A stretch of 44,729 nucleotides of DNA from Alphaproteobacteria bacterium GM202ARS2 (GTDB taxonomy: Bacteria > Pseudomonadota > Alphaproteobacteria > GM7ARS4). The notes under the pieces are model-generated. The model saw nothing but the letters and a program-made list of their open reading frames with translations, did no database searches and was not told where the DNA came from. The first letter of the stretch is position 1. Each line of letters opens with the position of its first letter. Below are positions 8,466-16,665 of the stretch, one piece after another. A program made the position numbers and the translations under genes. The stretch is from the NCBI GenBank assembly GCA_014323835.1, contig JACONH010000013.1, positions 1 to 44,729 on the forward strand. Direction: 5' to 3'.

Positions 8466-9857
8466 TTAGGACGCGACGGTCTTTGCGCTCGGGGTGGTGG
8501 TGCGAGTCACTTCGCTTTTGAGCTCATCGGCAAGCAAAAATGCCAGCTCGAGGGATTGACTGGCGTTGAGACGCGGGTCACAGTGGGTATGGTAGCGGTC
8601 TTTCAGGTTTTCTTCTGTGATTTCTTGCGCGCCGCCGATGCACTCGGTGACGTCTTTGCCGGTCATTTCGATGTGGATTCCGCCGATGTGAATGTCTTCG
8701 TTGCGCAGATGGGCGCAGAAGGCTTTGGCTTCTTTCAGGATAGAATCGAAGGGACGGGTTTTGTAGCCGGTTTTGCTTTTGATGACGTTGCCGTGCATCG
8801 GGTCACAGGCCCAGATGGCGTTGAGACCATAGGTTTTGACGTGTCGGAGTAGGGGCGGGAGTTTTTTGTCGATGTTCTCGTGTCCCATCCGCAGGATGAA
8901 TGTTAAGCGGCCGGGTTCGTTTTTCGGGTTGATGATTTCGGCAAGCTTGAGGATTTGCTCGGAGGTTGCGAGGGGCCCGATTTTTATGCCGATGGGATTA
9001 TCGATACCTTTCATGAAGGCTACGTGCGCGCCGTTGGGGTCTCTGGTGCGTTCGCCAATCCACAGCATGTGGGCGCTGACATCGTACCATTTGCCTGTGG
9101 TGCTATCGATGCGGGTGAGGGCTTCTTCGTAGGGCAGAAGCAAGCCTTCGTGCGAGGTATAGAAGTCAGTTTCTCGCAGTTGGCGCACGCTGGCGGGCCC
9201 CACATCGAAGGCTGCCATAAAGGCGAGGGCTTCGCTGATGCGGTCGGCAATTTGGCGATAGCGGTGACCTTGCGGGCTGTTCTCGACAAAACTGAGCATC
9301 CAGCCGTGGACTTTTTTGATATCGGCATAGCCGCCTTGCGCGAAGGCACGCAGCAGGTTGAGGGTCGCCGCCGCCTGATGGTAGCCTTTGATCATGCGTT
9401 GCGGGTCAGGGGTGCGGGCAGAAGCCGTAAACTCGATGTCGTTGACCATATCCCCTAGATAGCTGGGCAGTTCGGTGTCGCCTTGTTGTTCGGTGGGGCT
9501 GGAGCGGGGTTTGACGAACTGGCCGGCGGTGCGTCCGACTTTGACGACGGGCATGGATGCCCCGAACGTCAAAATGACCGCCATTTGCAGCATGACTCGG
9601 AAGGTGTCTCTGATGTTGTCGGCGTTGAACTCTTTGAAGCTTTCGGCGCAGTCGCCGGCTTGCAGCAAGAAAGCCTCGCCCTGGGCGACTCGAGCGAGTT
9701 TGCTCTTGAGCTCGCGGGCTTCGCCGGCAAAAACAAGCGGCGGCAACGCATGCAACGTGTCCTCGACCCGCCTGAGACCCGTATCATCGGGATAAACAGG
9801 CTGATGAAGGGCGCTACGCTCCCGCCAGAGATTCGGTGTCCACGAAGGGTTCAGCAT
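8466..9857 (-). CDS. aroG: Class II 3-deoxy-D-arabino-heptulosonate 7-phosphate (DAHP) synthase
   Basis: DAHP synthase condenses phosphoenolpyruvate with erythrose 4-phosphate, the first step of the shikimate pathway. The class II (plant-like) form is recognised from the N-terminal WRERSALHQPVYPD, PPLVFAGEARELKSKLA, LQAGDCAESF, VGRTAGQFVKPRSSP, and the C-terminal WACDPMHGN and GGIHIEMTGKDVTECIGG. Length 463 is standard. It is the promoter-proximal gene of the minus-strand block ending at trmJ. A divergent promoter region (9858-10131) separates it from the PWY-repeat gene; a TAAAAT -10-like hexamer reads toward aroG there, with no good -35. Confidence 0.95.
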   Translation of the reverse strand: MLNPSWTPNLWRERSALHQPVYPDDTGLRRVEDTLHALPPLVFAGEARELKSKLARVAQGEAFLLQAGDCAESFKEFNADNIRDTFRVMLQMAVILTFGASMPVVKVGRTAGQFVKPRSSPTEQQGDTELPSYLGDMVNDIEFTASARTPDPQRMIKGYHQAAATLNLLRAFAQGGYADIKKVHGWMLSFVENSPQGHRYRQIADRISEALAFMAAFDVGPASVRQLRETDFYTSHEGLLLPYEEALTRIDSTTGKWYDVSAHMLWIGERTRDPNGAHVAFMKGIDNPIGIKIGPLATSEQILKLAEIINPKNEPGRLTFILRMGHENIDKKLPPLLRHVKTYGLNAIWACDPMHGNVIKSKTGYKTRPFDSILKEAKAFCAHLRNEDIHIGGIHIEMTGKDVTECIGGAQEITEENLKDRYHTHCDPRLNASQSLELAFLLADELKSEVTRTTTPSAKTVAS

Positions 9858-9898
9858 AAAAAAAACAGATGGGTGGGCTCGGGTGACGATATAAATCC

Positions 9899-9927
9899 TT
9901 GACGTCCGCTTGTAAAGGTATTATTTT
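9899..9927 (+). promoter_or_regulatory. Candidate sigma-70 promoter for the PWY-repeat gene
   Basis: TTGACG (9899-9904) is followed after 17 bases by TATTTT (9922-9927). It would give a 5' leader of about 200 bases before the ATG at 10132, containing the G-tract cluster. This is a match by eye to the vegetative consensus. Confidence 0.4.
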
Positions 9928-9930
9928 AGA

Positions 9931-9969
9931 GACGTAACGTCATACGTTGTGACAGAGTTGTTGTGACAG
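9931..9969. promoter_or_regulatory. Operator-like repeats: GACGT-A-ACGTC and two GTTGTGACAG
   Basis: A perfect inverted repeat GACGTAACGTC lies at 9931-9941, directly downstream of the candidate -10. Two direct copies of GTTGTGACAG follow at 9946-9955 and 9960-9969, with a 14-base period. The position in a divergent intergenic region suggests a regulator binding site. No specific regulator family is recognised. Confidence 0.35.
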
Positions 9970-10012
9970 GGTTTTGATGGGCGTTGCGAGTCGGTGGCTT
10001 CAGACATCCACA

Positions 10013-10087
10013 GGGAAGGGAACAGGGGGACACGGGGGAAAAGGGGGGAACAAGCGGGGAGGCACAGGGGGAGGCGCAAGGAGGGGG
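10013..10087 (+). other. G-tract cluster, potential G-quadruplex in mRNA leader
   Basis: The plus strand has eight runs of three or more Gs in 75 bases: 10013-10015, 10018-10020, 10025-10029, 10034-10038, 10043-10048, 10056-10059, 10067-10071 and 10083-10087. The first five are separated by only 2-4 bases, which satisfies the standard G3+ N1-7 quadruplex pattern. It is on the sense strand of the 5' leader of the gene at 10132. Confidence 0.6.
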
Positions 10088-10131
10088 CTGGATGGATAAG
10101 CCCCTCATCTTTTACTTGGAGACTAGAAACA

Positions 10132-10584
10132 ATGAAAATGATGAAAGCTGGTATGATGTGCGTCGCACTGTTCGCCCTATCCGCAATGAGTTTGGTAACG
10201 GCACCTGCGCAAGCGGGAGACAGGCACGACCATGACGATATGATGCACGACATGATGCACGAAGGTTCCATGGTGCCGATGGTAGAAATGCCCAGAAATA
10301 TGTCGAAGCGTGACTTTCCCAAAGGCATGATCATGATGATGGATACGCCTGATGGCAAAAAGGCATTCGTCCCATGGTACTTGACGAAAGCCTTCAGCTC
10401 GACAAAGAGAATGGCTGACCGAGACAGCATGGACGGAGTCATGATGCAGATGGAGGACGGCTCTTATGCCTTCCTGCCCTGGTATTTGTCGCCGCAACAC
10501 TCTGATATGCTGATGCACAAAAAAGGCAAAATGATGGAATCCGATGGTATGCGATTCGTCGTTGTGCCGTGGTATAAGCAATAA
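10132..10584 (+). CDS. Exported Met/His-rich protein with three PWY repeats, function unknown
   Basis: I do not recognise this family. The 150-residue protein begins with a clear signal peptide (MKMMKAGMMC, a hydrophobic core, cleavage near APAQA at 28). The mature part starts with a cluster HDHDDMMHDMMHEGSM (33-48) and has about 22 methionines in some 122 residues. Three imperfect repeats follow the pattern G-x-M-M then D-G-x-x-x-F then PWY, with PWY at 81-83, 116-118 and 146-148; the protein ends two residues after the last. Met/His clusters of this kind bind Cu(I) or Ag(I) in known periplasmic proteins, so a metal role is possible but inferred. The start at 10132 is preceded by TTGGAG; an upstream in-frame extension to 9994 would run through the G-rich leader and bury the signal peptide. 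A terminator follows. Confidence 0.8.
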   Translation: MKMMKAGMMCVALFALSAMSLVTAPAQAGDRHDHDDMMHDMMHEGSMVPMVEMPRNMSKRDFPKGMIMMMDTPDGKKAFVPWYLTKAFSSTKRMADRDSMDGVMMQMEDGSYAFLPWYLSPQHSDMLMHKKGKMMESDGMRFVVVPWYKQ

Positions 10585-10610
10585 GCTGCAAGCCTTTTCT
10601 GGCTTATTGA

Positions 10611-10651
10611 AACACCGAGCGCCCGCATCATGTGGGGCTCGGTGTTTTTTT
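10611..10651 (+). terminator. Rho-independent terminator of the PWY-repeat gene
   Basis: AACACCGAGC (10611-10620) pairs perfectly with GCTCGGTGTT (10637-10646), followed by a run of Ts to 10651. It lies 26 bases after the stop and before the convergent gor stop. Confidence 0.9.
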
Positions 10652-10659
10652 ATCCTCCG

Positions 10660-12000
10660 TTATAGGGTCGTCCATTCTTCAGCGGTGGTGGGGTGAATAC
10701 CGACAGTGTTGAGCATATCGCTGTAGCACATCCCCATGGTGAAGGCAACGGCGAGTCCTTGCATCATTTCGGGGGCATCTTCGCCCAGCATGTGCAAGCC
10801 TAGAACGGTCTCATCTTTGGCATGGTAAAGCACCTTCATAAAGCAGGGGTAGCGCGCCTTGATGGTGCTGTCATTCAGGCTATATTTCATCGGCGTAAAC
10901 TCGGTGGTCGCGGTTTTGTATTCAATGGCTTGCGCGTCTAGTTGTTCTTGAGTTTTGCCGATGCTGGCAAGAGGCGGCGAGGTAAATACCGCCGTCGCGA
11001 TGGCATCCTTATTTAAGGGACGAGGTTTGCCACCTGTGAACAGCTGGGCGAGATAGTTGCCTTGGGCAATGGCGACGGGAGTCAAGTTCACGTGGTCGAT
11101 GCAATCGCCAATGGCATAAATGGATTCTTTGTTGGTGCGGAAGTTGTCATCGACAAGAATAGCACCTTTTGGGTTGGTTGCGACTCCTACGTCTTCGAGT
11201 CCAAGCCCCTGCGTATTGGGCAGACGTCCGGTGGCGAACATGACTTTATGGGTAGATAGGGTTGTGCCATCTTTCAAGGTTAGGGTGTAGCTTGTGCCGT
11301 GTTGCTGGATGCTATTGGCTTCCGTGTTGAAGAGGACTCGGATACCTTGCTGGTCGAAGGCATGGGCTAGGCGTTTGCCGAGTTCGTGGTCGAAAAGAGT
11401 GAGGAGTTGGTCGCTACGATTGAGCAATGTGACCGCAACACCTAAGCCGTGTAGGATGGAGGCGAATTCGACGGCGATATAGCCGCCGCCGATGATGGCG
11501 ATGCTGGTTGGCAGCTGGGGCAGATGAAAGATATCATCGGAGGTGATAGCCAGCTCAGCCTCGCTGATAGGGGGTCGGAAACAGGATGAGCCGCTGGCAA
11601 TGATGATGTGCTGCGCGCTGTAGGTCTTGTTATTGATGGTGATGTGATGGTCGTCTAAGAGGCGGGCGGTGCCGTCATGGCGGGTTACGTTGTGTTGCTC
11701 GAGCAGCTTTTCGTAGATAGCGTTGAGTCGGTGGATTTCCTTATTTTTGTTGGTGATGAGGGTTTGCCACGAGAACGAGGGCTTTTGGCTGTGCCAGCCG
11801 TAGGCTTGTGCTTTTTGTTGTGTGTTGTAGGCGGCGGCGTAGGCAAACAGCTTTTTGGGCACGCAGCCGAGATTGACGCAGGTGCCGCCGTAGGCTTTGT
11901 TTTCGGCAATGGCGACTTTTTTTCCTGTGGCGGCGATACGGCGCGCGGCGCGCACACCGCCTGAGCCAGCACCGATAACGTAAAAATCAAAGTCATACAT
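10660..12000 (-). CDS. gor: Glutathione-disulfide reductase
   Basis: A flavoprotein that reduces oxidised glutathione with NADPH. The FAD Rossmann motif GAGSGG is at 10-15, and the redox-active disulfide is in GGTCVNLGCVPKK (C41, C46). A second nucleotide-binding site is IIGGGYIAVEFA, and the C-terminal catalytic histidine is in HPTTAEEWTTL. The 446-residue length and the CVNLGCVPKK form favour Gor over lipoamide dehydrogenase or mercuric reductase. It follows glmS by 39 bases on the same strand and may be the last gene of glmU-glmS-gor. Confidence 0.92.
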   Translation of the reverse strand: MYDFDFYVIGAGSGGVRAARRIAATGKKVAIAENKAYGGTCVNLGCVPKKLFAYAAAYNTQQKAQAYGWHSQKPSFSWQTLITNKNKEIHRLNAIYEKLLEQHNVTRHDGTARLLDDHHITINNKTYSAQHIIIASGSSCFRPPISEAELAITSDDIFHLPQLPTSIAIIGGGYIAVEFASILHGLGVAVTLLNRSDQLLTLFDHELGKRLAHAFDQQGIRVLFNTEANSIQQHGTSYTLTLKDGTTLSTHKVMFATGRLPNTQGLGLEDVGVATNPKGAILVDDNFRTNKESIYAIGDCIDHVNLTPVAIAQGNYLAQLFTGGKPRPLNKDAIATAVFTSPPLASIGKTQEQLDAQAIEYKTATTEFTPMKYSLNDSTIKARYPCFMKVLYHAKDETVLGLHMLGEDAPEMMQGLAVAFTMGMCYSDMLNTVGIHPTTAEEWTTL

Positions 12001-12039
12001 AGCAAGTCTTAAGTGACAGGGGATTGAGATGTGTGTTGT

Positions 12040-13881
12040 TTATTCGACTGTGACGGCTTTAGCGAGATTTTTGGGCTGGTCGACGTCGGTGCCGAGGCTA
12101 ACAGCGGTATGGTAGGCGAGCAACTGGATAGGAATCGTATAGAGGATAGGGTTGGTGAAGTCGTGGACTTCAGGCATGGCGAAGGCGTGTTGCGGTGCGC
12201 TTTTTTTGATGGCGCGGGCGTCGCTGATAAGGATGATGGGCCCGCCGCGGGACGCAATTTCTGCCATGTTCGACAAGGTCTTGACTTGCACCGCTGAGGG
12301 CGGGGCAAGAATAATCGATGGCATCGTTTCATCGATGAGGGCAATAGGCCCGTGTTTCATTTCGCCCGCAGCATGCGCGTGCGCGTGAATGTAGGCAATC
12401 TCTTTCAGCTTAAGCGCGCCTTCTAGGGCAATCGGGTAAAGACTGTCTCTGCCGAGATACATGACGTGGTGGGCTTTGGCAAGGTCGTGGGCGATGTCTT
12501 TTATCGCATCTGCCTGCTTAAGAATTTGGTTGATGCGGGTCGGCACTTCAATCAGGGCGTTTGCCAACGTTTGAATGGTGGCTTGCGGCAGCGTGCCTCG
12601 ATGGTCGGCAAGGGCAAGGGTCAAACAAGAAAGAGCCGCTAATTGAGTCGTAAAAGCCTTGGTGGACGCAACGCCAATTTCGGGCCCTGCGTGAGTCACA
12701 ATAAAGTGATCCGATTCTCGTGCGAGGGAGCTTTCGGCAACATTGACGAGGGCGATACAGGGATTCTTTTTGCCCTTTTTGTGTTGGCGCACCAACCGCA
12801 TGGCTGCGAGCGTATCGGCGGTTTCCCCCGATTGCGAGATAAACAGGCATGGCTGTCCGTCACGTAGCATGGGGTCGCGGTAGCGGAACTCGGAGGCATA
12901 GTCGCAGTGGACGCTGATGTGCGCGTAGCGTTCCAGCAGAATACGCGCGACCTGTGCCGCGTAATAAGATGTGCCGCAGGCAATAAGACGACAAGTGGTG
13001 CTTTGTCCGAAGATGGTGCCAATAGATGGCATCGTGATGGTGCGTTTCAGAGAATCGATGAAGGTCTCTAGGGTTTCGCCAACGACGGCGGGCTGTTCGT
13101 AAATTTCTTTCAGCATATAGTGGGGGAACTCGCCTTTGCCGCTGATAGCACCCGATGTTGCGGTTAATGTGAAGGCGCGTTCGACTTTTTTGTTGTTGGC
13201 ATTATACAGGGTGAATTGGTGTGGCGTTATGACGGCGTGGTCGCCTTCTTCTAGGTAGCAAATCTTTTGGGTGAAGGGCGCGAGGGCTATGGCGTCTGAG
13301 CTGAGGTACATTTCTTCGGTGTCTTCGCTGATGCCGATGGCGAGGGGCGAGCCGCGCCGCGCGCCGATAAGCATCGTGGGATGCTCACGGAACAAGATGA
13401 CGATAGCAAACGCGCCTTCTAGGCACGCAAGAGTCTTTTGGGTGGCTCGCAGGGGGCTGTCGCCTTGCTTCAGGTGGTGGTCGATGGTGTGGACGATGAC
13501 TTCCGAGTCGGTCTCAGAGGTGAAGTGCACGCCTTTTTTTTCTAGTTGGCTTTTGAGGGTGCGGAAATTCTCGATGATGCCGTTATGGACGACCGCGACG
13601 TTGTCGCTGATGTGCGGATGCGCATTGTTCTCGGTGGGCCTGCCGTGGGTCGCCCAGCGCGTATGACCAATACCACAGGTGCCAGGTGGCGGCTCATGGC
13701 TGCGGGCAATAAGGGCTTCTAGATTGTGCAGTTTGCCCTGTGCACGCCATAAATCTATTCTGCCTTGGGATGTTGTCGCCAGACCAGCCGAGTCATAGCC
13801 GCGGTATTCCAACCGCTTTAGCGTGTCGGTGATGAGCGTATAAACAGGACGCTTGCCGGTGATGCCGATGATTCCGCACAT
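12040..13881 (-). CDS. glmS: Glutamine--fructose-6-phosphate aminotransferase (isomerizing)
   Basis: GlmS makes glucosamine 6-phosphate from fructose 6-phosphate and glutamine, the entry to peptidoglycan and LPS amino sugars. The start is set at 13881 because the catalytic cysteine must be residue 2 (MCGIIGITG); the open frame upstream to 13941 is rejected for that reason. The glutaminase domain shows GIGHTRWATHGRP and NGIIENF. Two SIS isomerase domains follow (CGTSYYAAQVAR and SQSGETADTLAAM; YLGRDSLYPIALEGALKLKEI), and the protein ends DQPKNLAKAVTVE, the usual C-terminal signature. Length 613. It lies 10 bases after glmU, so the two steps of UDP-GlcNAc synthesis are paired. Confidence 0.97.
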   Translation of the reverse strand: MCGIIGITGKRPVYTLITDTLKRLEYRGYDSAGLATTSQGRIDLWRAQGKLHNLEALIARSHEPPPGTCGIGHTRWATHGRPTENNAHPHISDNVAVVHNGIIENFRTLKSQLEKKGVHFTSETDSEVIVHTIDHHLKQGDSPLRATQKTLACLEGAFAIVILFREHPTMLIGARRGSPLAIGISEDTEEMYLSSDAIALAPFTQKICYLEEGDHAVITPHQFTLYNANNKKVERAFTLTATSGAISGKGEFPHYMLKEIYEQPAVVGETLETFIDSLKRTITMPSIGTIFGQSTTCRLIACGTSYYAAQVARILLERYAHISVHCDYASEFRYRDPMLRDGQPCLFISQSGETADTLAAMRLVRQHKKGKKNPCIALVNVAESSLARESDHFIVTHAGPEIGVASTKAFTTQLAALSCLTLALADHRGTLPQATIQTLANALIEVPTRINQILKQADAIKDIAHDLAKAHHVMYLGRDSLYPIALEGALKLKEIAYIHAHAHAAGEMKHGPIALIDETMPSIILAPPSAVQVKTLSNMAEIASRGGPIILISDARAIKKSAPQHAFAMPEVHDFTNPILYTIPIQLLAYHTAVSLGTDVDQPKNLAKAVTVE

Positions 13882-13891
13882 GACAGAGCCT

Positions 13892-15232
13892 TCAGGGTGC
13901 GCGCTTGTATCGGGGGATGGTCTTTTGGCGACAACGAGCAACCCCTAGCGCGCCTGACGGGACGTCCTGAGTCAACGTGCTTCCTGCCGCAACGACCGCC
14001 TTTTTTTCGATGGTGAGCGGCGCGATGAGTGCACAGTTGCTGCCGATGAAAGCATTGTCCTCGATGATTGTGGTGTGCTTGTTTTTGCCATCATAGTTGC
14101 ACGTAATCACACCCGCACCGATGTTGACGTTGTCGCCAACGGTGGCATCGCCAATGTAACTGAGGTGATTGATGTTGGTGTGCTTGCCGATACGGGCATT
14201 TTTGATTTCAACGAAGTTGCCGATACGACTATGGGTGCCGATTATCGATGACGGACGAATACGAGCATAGGGCCCAATGGTTGCGTCCGTATCAATCTGT
14301 GCGCCTTCGATAGAACTGAAGGCTCGAATGGTGCTCCGATCGCCAATACGCACGTTGGTGCCGATGACAACATGGGGTTCAAGGGTAACCTGAGTGCCGA
14401 ACTGGCTATCATAGCTTAGGGTGGTTGTGCTTGGGTCGATAAGCTGGACGCCGTTATCGAGGGCGCGTTGGCGCAGACGCATCTGCATGAGTGATTCCGC
14501 CTGTGCCAACGCCGAGAGCGTATTGACTCCATGCAGGGATTCGCTATCAGCCATAAGATAATTGACAGGGATTGTTTTTTGAGTTGCGTGCTGGACAATC
14601 TGCGTCAGGTCGTATTCGCCGCTCTTTGGGTTTTGGGTAACGGCGTGGAGAAGGGGGGCGAGGTGCGCGGTTTTGACAACGAAAATGCCGCCATTATTGA
14701 GGGTCAGGGCATATTGTTCGGGGGTTGCGTTGTGGGCTTCGACGATGCGCTCGATATGCCCTTGGGCGTTGGTTATGAGACGCCCGTAGTCACAGGGGGG
14801 CTCCTCGTGGACGGCAGCAAGAACAAGACCGGCATCGGTGCGGTGACGATGAGCAAGCAATTCTCGCAACAACGTGGTCTCAACCAGAGGCGTGTCACCA
14901 AAAAGAATCAATGTATCGCCCTTTGCTCCCGTTGCTAATGATGGCAGAGAACGGACAGCACAAGAGACCGCATCGGCGGTGCCGAGGGGTTTGTCTTGCG
15001 GGACGTAAACGGTTGTGGGAATGTGGCTGTGAATGTCTGTGCCGTGGGGCGGGGGCGGTAGAACGCATAAAATTTGGTGGGCTTGTAAGGGCTCGACCGC
15101 ACGGATAACATGAGCAATCATCGGCGCGCCCGCCAGACGCTTGAGGACTTTTGGCGTCTCACCTGCCATACGGCGAGAACGGCCAGCAGCAAGCACAATA
15201 ACGGCATCAAGAACAGGCTGTTTGGCGGACAT
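13892..15232 (-). CDS. glmU: Bifunctional glucosamine-1-phosphate acetyltransferase / GlcNAc-1-phosphate uridyltransferase
   Basis: GlmU acetylates glucosamine 1-phosphate and transfers UMP to give UDP-GlcNAc. The N-terminal uridyltransferase has LAAGRSRRMAGETPKVL and, further on, LILFGDTPLV. From about residue 240 the sequence turns into hexapeptide repeats of a left-handed beta helix (VVIGTNVRIGDRSTI, IGPYARIRP, IGNFVEIKNARIG, GAGVITCNYDGKNKHTT). Length 446 is slightly short but complete. First gene of the glmU-glmS-gor group; on the minus strand upstream, TAGAAA and TATCAT with 17-base spacing (between 15233 and 15300) could be its promoter. Confidence 0.96.
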   Translation of the reverse strand: MSAKQPVLDAVIVLAAGRSRRMAGETPKVLKRLAGAPMIAHVIRAVEPLQAHQILCVLPPPPHGTDIHSHIPTTVYVPQDKPLGTADAVSCAVRSLPSLATGAKGDTLILFGDTPLVETTLLRELLAHRHRTDAGLVLAAVHEEPPCDYGRLITNAQGHIERIVEAHNATPEQYALTLNNGGIFVVKTAHLAPLLHAVTQNPKSGEYDLTQIVQHATQKTIPVNYLMADSESLHGVNTLSALAQAESLMQMRLRQRALDNGVQLIDPSTTTLSYDSQFGTQVTLEPHVVIGTNVRIGDRSTIRAFSSIEGAQIDTDATIGPYARIRPSSIIGTHSRIGNFVEIKNARIGKHTNINHLSYIGDATVGDNVNIGAGVITCNYDGKNKHTTIIEDNAFIGSNCALIAPLTIEKKAVVAAGSTLTQDVPSGALGVARCRQKTIPRYKRAP

Positions 15233-15310
15233 CAGGTTTTTTTGCTGGTGTTAAAAGACGTTGGGTGCGATGATACAGCAGCTACGTTTTTTTTTCTATA
15301 GGGTGTTACA

Positions 15311-15808
15311 ATGCTTCTTTATGGTGCTCTCGCTCTTGTTGCTCTGGCGGCGGTGCTTCTGGTGCTGCGTCTTGCGGTGCGGGCTTTTATGGCTTATCGG
15401 GATAAGACCCACAGCAAAGCACGAACGTGGTGGATTGTCGCTATAGGGGTGCTGATAGGTGTTTTGGTGTGGCGCGGCTATGTGACGGCAGCTCTGTCGT
15501 CACTGCCTGCTTTGTTGGCTTTTTTTGTTCGTTGGTTGCCGTTGTGGGAGATGGCTCGTTCGTTTTTTCTCTTTCGGCGGGGCGCGGGTGCAAGGGGGCA
15601 ACAGCGGACAGGGGCACAGAGTCGAATGATGAGTCGTGACGAAGCCTTAGATGTGCTGGGTTTGCGCGGGGTTACGCCGTTGACGGACGTGGCGATTAAT
15701 AAGGCGTATAAGGACTTGATACGGCGTGTTCATCCCGATAGTGGCGGCAGTAGCGGTTTGGCGGCGCGCTTAAACGAGGCAAGAGACGTGTTGTTACAGC
15801 AATCATGA
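15311..15808 (+). CDS. Membrane-anchored J-domain protein
   Basis: The 165-residue protein has N-terminal hydrophobic segments at about 1-25, 41-60 and 60-80, then a basic linker, and a C-terminal J domain (about 107-165) with SRDEALDVLGL, KAYKDLIRRVHPDSGG (HPD at 141-143) and LNEARDVLL. The HPD tripeptide stimulates DnaK ATPase. The order membrane anchor then J domain at the very C terminus matches Tim14/Pam18-like proteins known from alphaproteobacteria. No zinc-finger or C-terminal substrate-binding domain of DnaJ is present. Its stop overlaps the galU start by ATGA. The client or membrane partner is unknown. Confidence 0.85.
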   Translation: MLLYGALALVALAAVLLVLRLAVRAFMAYRDKTHSKARTWWIVAIGVLIGVLVWRGYVTAALSSLPALLAFFVRWLPLWEMARSFFLFRRGAGARGQQRTGAQSRMMSRDEALDVLGLRGVTPLTDVAINKAYKDLIRRVHPDSGGSSGLAARLNEARDVLLQQS

Positions 15809-16665
15809 CAGTATCTTTGAAGACAGCCATTTTCCCTATGGCAGGGCGAGCAAGTCGTCTGATGCCGCTGACCAAAGCAGTCAACAAGGCGTTGCTGCCG
15901 ATTTATGATAAGCCTTTGTTGCACTGGGCGTTGAATGAGGCTCGTGCCTGTGGTATCGAGCGATTCGTCTTCGTCGTCAATGAAGGCGACAGGAGCCCTG
16001 TCGATTATGTGCGCACGGACGAGAATTTGCTTGCTTATTTTCGCAACAAGAAAGACCAGCCGCAAGCGGAGGCGATGGTGGATTTTTTACAAGACCTGTC
16101 TTTCTTTGAAAGGCGGGCGACGTTGGTGGCACAAAAAACGCCGAAAGGCTTGGGTGACGCCGTCTTGTGCGCGGCAGATTATGTGGAAGGTATGCCTTTT
16201 GCGGTCATACTGGTGGATGATTTCATTTATAGTGCTAAGGAAGGGTGCTTACAGCAGCTGCAGCGAGGATGGCAGACTCAAGGTGGGGCGTGGGTGGCTT
16301 TGCAAGAAGTCGCCGCTGAGGATGTGCATCGCTATGGCATCATGGCTGTGGATGAGGACAAGAGAGAACAAGGCAACGATAAAGCTATAGGTTATCGGGC
16401 GGCGGGGATTGTCGAGAAGCCCAGCGTTGCGGCGGCACCCAGTCGCTTGGCGGTGGTGGGACGTTATATTTTACCCTTCGAGATTATGGGCTTACTGCGG
16501 CAGACACAGGTCGGTGCGGGGGGTGAAGTGCAGCTGACCGATGCTTTGGCGGCGTATAGGCAGGAAGGCGGTGCTCTTTATGGCTTGCCGTTTACGGGCA
16601 GACGATTTGATTGTGGGTGCTTGGATGGCTGGCGCGAAGCTAATCGTGCTTTGGGAGGGCAATGA
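15805..16665 (+). CDS. galU: UTP--glucose-1-phosphate uridylyltransferase
   Basis: GalU makes UDP-glucose for envelope polysaccharides. The nucleotidyltransferase signature is FPMAGRASRLMPLTKAVNKA (10-29), with G14 and R18 in the UTP loop, then LLPIYDKPLLHWALNEA. Later VILVDDFI holds the metal aspartates and GIVEKPS is the typical acceptor-side motif. The loop sequence (AGRASR rather than AGLGTR) is somewhat divergent, but the 286-residue length and order of motifs fit GalU over RfbA. It is translationally coupled to the J-domain gene before it and to algC after it, both by ATGA overlaps. Confidence 0.9.
   Translation: MTVSLKTAIFPMAGRASRLMPLTKAVNKALLPIYDKPLLHWALNEARACGIERFVFVVNEGDRSPVDYVRTDENLLAYFRNKKDQPQAEAMVDFLQDLSFFERRATLVAQKTPKGLGDAVLCAADYVEGMPFAVILVDDFIYSAKEGCLQQLQRGWQTQGGAWVALQEVAAEDVHRYGIMAVDEDKREQGNDKAIGYRAAGIVEKPSVAAAPSRLAVVGRYILPFEIMGLLRQTQVGAGGEVQLTDALAAYRQEGGALYGLPFTGRRFDCGCLDGWREANRALGGQ

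Noticed and set aside
9994..10131. N-terminal extension of the PWY-repeat protein from the ATG at 9994
   Set aside because: It would translate the G-tract leader into a basic Gly/Arg-rich stretch and place the signal peptide internally; the ATG at 10132 has a ribosome-binding site and a clean signal peptide.
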